Shown here: piece after piece, positions 6,097 through 6,778 of the stretch
Position numbering within the stretch: the stretch's first letter is position 1
How the letters are laid out: each line of letters opens with the position of its first letter
Source of the DNA: Candidatus Methanophagales archaeon
GTDB lineage: Archaea > Halobacteriota > Syntropharchaeia > Alkanophagales > Methanospirareceae
Assembly (NCBI GenBank): GCA_021159475.1
Contig: JAGGRS010000124.1
Location: 1 to 6,778, forward strand
Length of the DNA stretch: 6,778 nt
Direction: 5' to 3'
Notes under the pieces: model-generated
The model's database searches: none
Seen by the model: the letters and a program-made list of their open reading frames with translations, nothing else
Told to the model about the DNA's origin: nothing
Translations under genes and position numbers: made by a program

Positions 6097-6122
6097 AACA
6101 AGGTGAAGATGAACAAGGTGAA
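6094..6122 (+). repeat. Tandem 15-bp duplication at the purL start
   Basis: ATGAACAAGGTGAA occurs at 6094-6107 and again at 6109-6122, a 15-bp unit differing only at its last base (G, then T). Each copy holds an ATG and an AAGGTGA Shine-Dalgarno-like core, all in the purL frame. It creates three in-frame start options: ATG 6094, ATG 6109 and GTG 6127, the last 5 nt after the second AAGGTGA. Confidence 0.9.
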
Positions 6123-6778
6123 TAGAGTGTATTTAAGGAGCGCGAGCGAAGAGGAACTGATGCGTATAAGTGAGATTATGGGACTTGCACTCAATTTAGA
6201 AGAGATGAAGAAGATAAGGCGCTATTTCATTGCGCGTAATAGAGAGCCTACGGATGTTGAACTCCAGAGTATAGCGCAGGCGTGGTCGGAGCATTGCTGC
6301 TACAAGAGTTCGAAGAGAATCCTGAAGGAGTTCATCTTCAGTAGCGGTATAAAAGCGCCGCAGTGCATAGATGTGATAGAAGAAGATGCGGGCGTTGTGG
6401 AGTTTGATGATGAGCATGCTTATGTTGTAGCATTCGAGAGCCATAACCATCCATCTGCGATAGAGCCGTATGGTGGCGCTGCTACGGGAATAGGTGGTAT
6501 CGTTAGAGACGTAGTATGCATGGGTGCGCAGCCGGTGGCATTGATTGACTCTATCTTCTTCGCACCACCGGATATGAAACTGCCGGCAGATGCAAAGCTG
6601 AAGCATCCGCGATTCCTGTTTGATGGCGTTGTCTCAGGGATAAGCGATTACGGCAACCGTATAGGTATTCCCACCTGTGCGGGCATGGTTTATTTCCATA
6701 ACGGCTATGCGGGCAATTGCGTGGTGAATGTGGGCTGTGTGGGTGTGATGAAGAAGCGGGAATTGAGGCGGAGCATGG
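6109..6778 (+). CDS. purL: Phosphoribosylformylglycinamidine synthase, large subunit PurL (C-terminus cut by window edge)
   Basis: PurL makes FGAM from FGAR, ATP and ammonia in purine synthesis. In archaea and Gram-positive bacteria it works in a cytosolic complex with PurQ (glutaminase) and PurS. The 223 codons seen cover the first part of the enzyme. [11 protein letters not shown] (59-69) is the family's catalytic block; [15 protein letters not shown] (109-123) with TGIGGIVRD (126-134) is the ATP/Mg-binding signature. GAQPVALID (139-147) and [13 protein letters not shown] (177-189) follow. The frame runs open to the window edge; the full small-type protein is usually over 700 residues. ATG 6109 is the chosen start: the segment [12 protein letters not shown] looks like the proper N-terminus of long archaeal forms as I remember them, which disfavours GTG 6127. 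A plus-strand TATA box would put the transcript start near this ATG. ATG 6094 in the tandem repeat cannot be excluded. The gene is divergent from the signalling operon; whether purS/purQ follow is out of view. Confidence 0.95.
   Translation, partial: MNKVNRVYLRSASEEELMRISEIMGLALNLEEMKKIRRYFIARNREPTDVELQSIAQAWSEHCCYKSSKRILKEFIFSSGIKAPQCIDVIEEDAGVVEFDDEHAYVVAFESHNHPSAIEPYGGAATGIGGIVRDVVCMGAQPVALIDSIFFAPPDMKLPADAKLKHPRFLFDGVVSGISDYGNRIGIPTCAGMVYFHNGYAGNCVVNVGCVGVMKKRELRRSM

Noticed and set aside
6196..6606. Open frame of 136 codons on the minus strand opposite purL
   Set aside because: It is a shadow of the conserved purL frame; its composition (rich in Arg, Cys, His and Tyr) is unlike a real protein of this genome.

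Overview
The window reads as a piece of an archaeal chromosome, probably from a methanogen or anaerobic methane/alkane-oxidising relative within the Euryarchaeota. The signs are heavy use of ATA for isoleucine and AGG/AGA for arginine, TATA-like boxes about 25-30 bp before likely transcript starts, a winged-helix regulator of a type I associate with methanogens, and MoeA and PurL of archaeal character. The lineage is inferred from style and gene content; no rRNA or other marker is present.

Layout. Positions 1-1067 (minus) hold most of a molybdopterin molybdenumtransferase, MoeA, cut by the left edge. Upstream of it on the same strand, 45 bp away, is a stomatin/slipin-type membrane protein (1113-1883). 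A 180-bp divergent region (1884-2066) carries a TATA box and strong ribosome binding site for the slipin gene, and a TATA box and ribosome binding site for a plus-strand FAD-dependent disulfide-reductase-family enzyme (2067-3485). That gene converges, with 20 bp between, on a minus-strand operon read in the order histidine kinase (6039-4234), single-domain response regulator (4232-3822), winged-helix DNA-binding protein (3829-3506). The three signalling genes are separated by 1 bp and by an 8-bp overlap. A short divergent promoter region leads into purL (from about 6109, plus), cut by the right edge.

How they fit. The signalling operon is the most interesting unit. A four-helix membrane kinase with two PAS domains, one with a cysteine cluster, is coupled to a receiver with no output domain, followed by a small DNA-binding protein with no receiver. 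A natural reading is a two-component system whose output is split over two proteins. The FAD enzyme has the single active-site cysteine of CoA-disulfide reductase/NADH oxidase relatives but an altered second Rossmann motif. moeA (molybdenum/tungsten cofactor) and purL (purine synthesis) are housekeeping genes.

No RNA gene, mobile element, CRISPR array or convincing terminator was seen. No gene-free stretch exceeds 300 bp.
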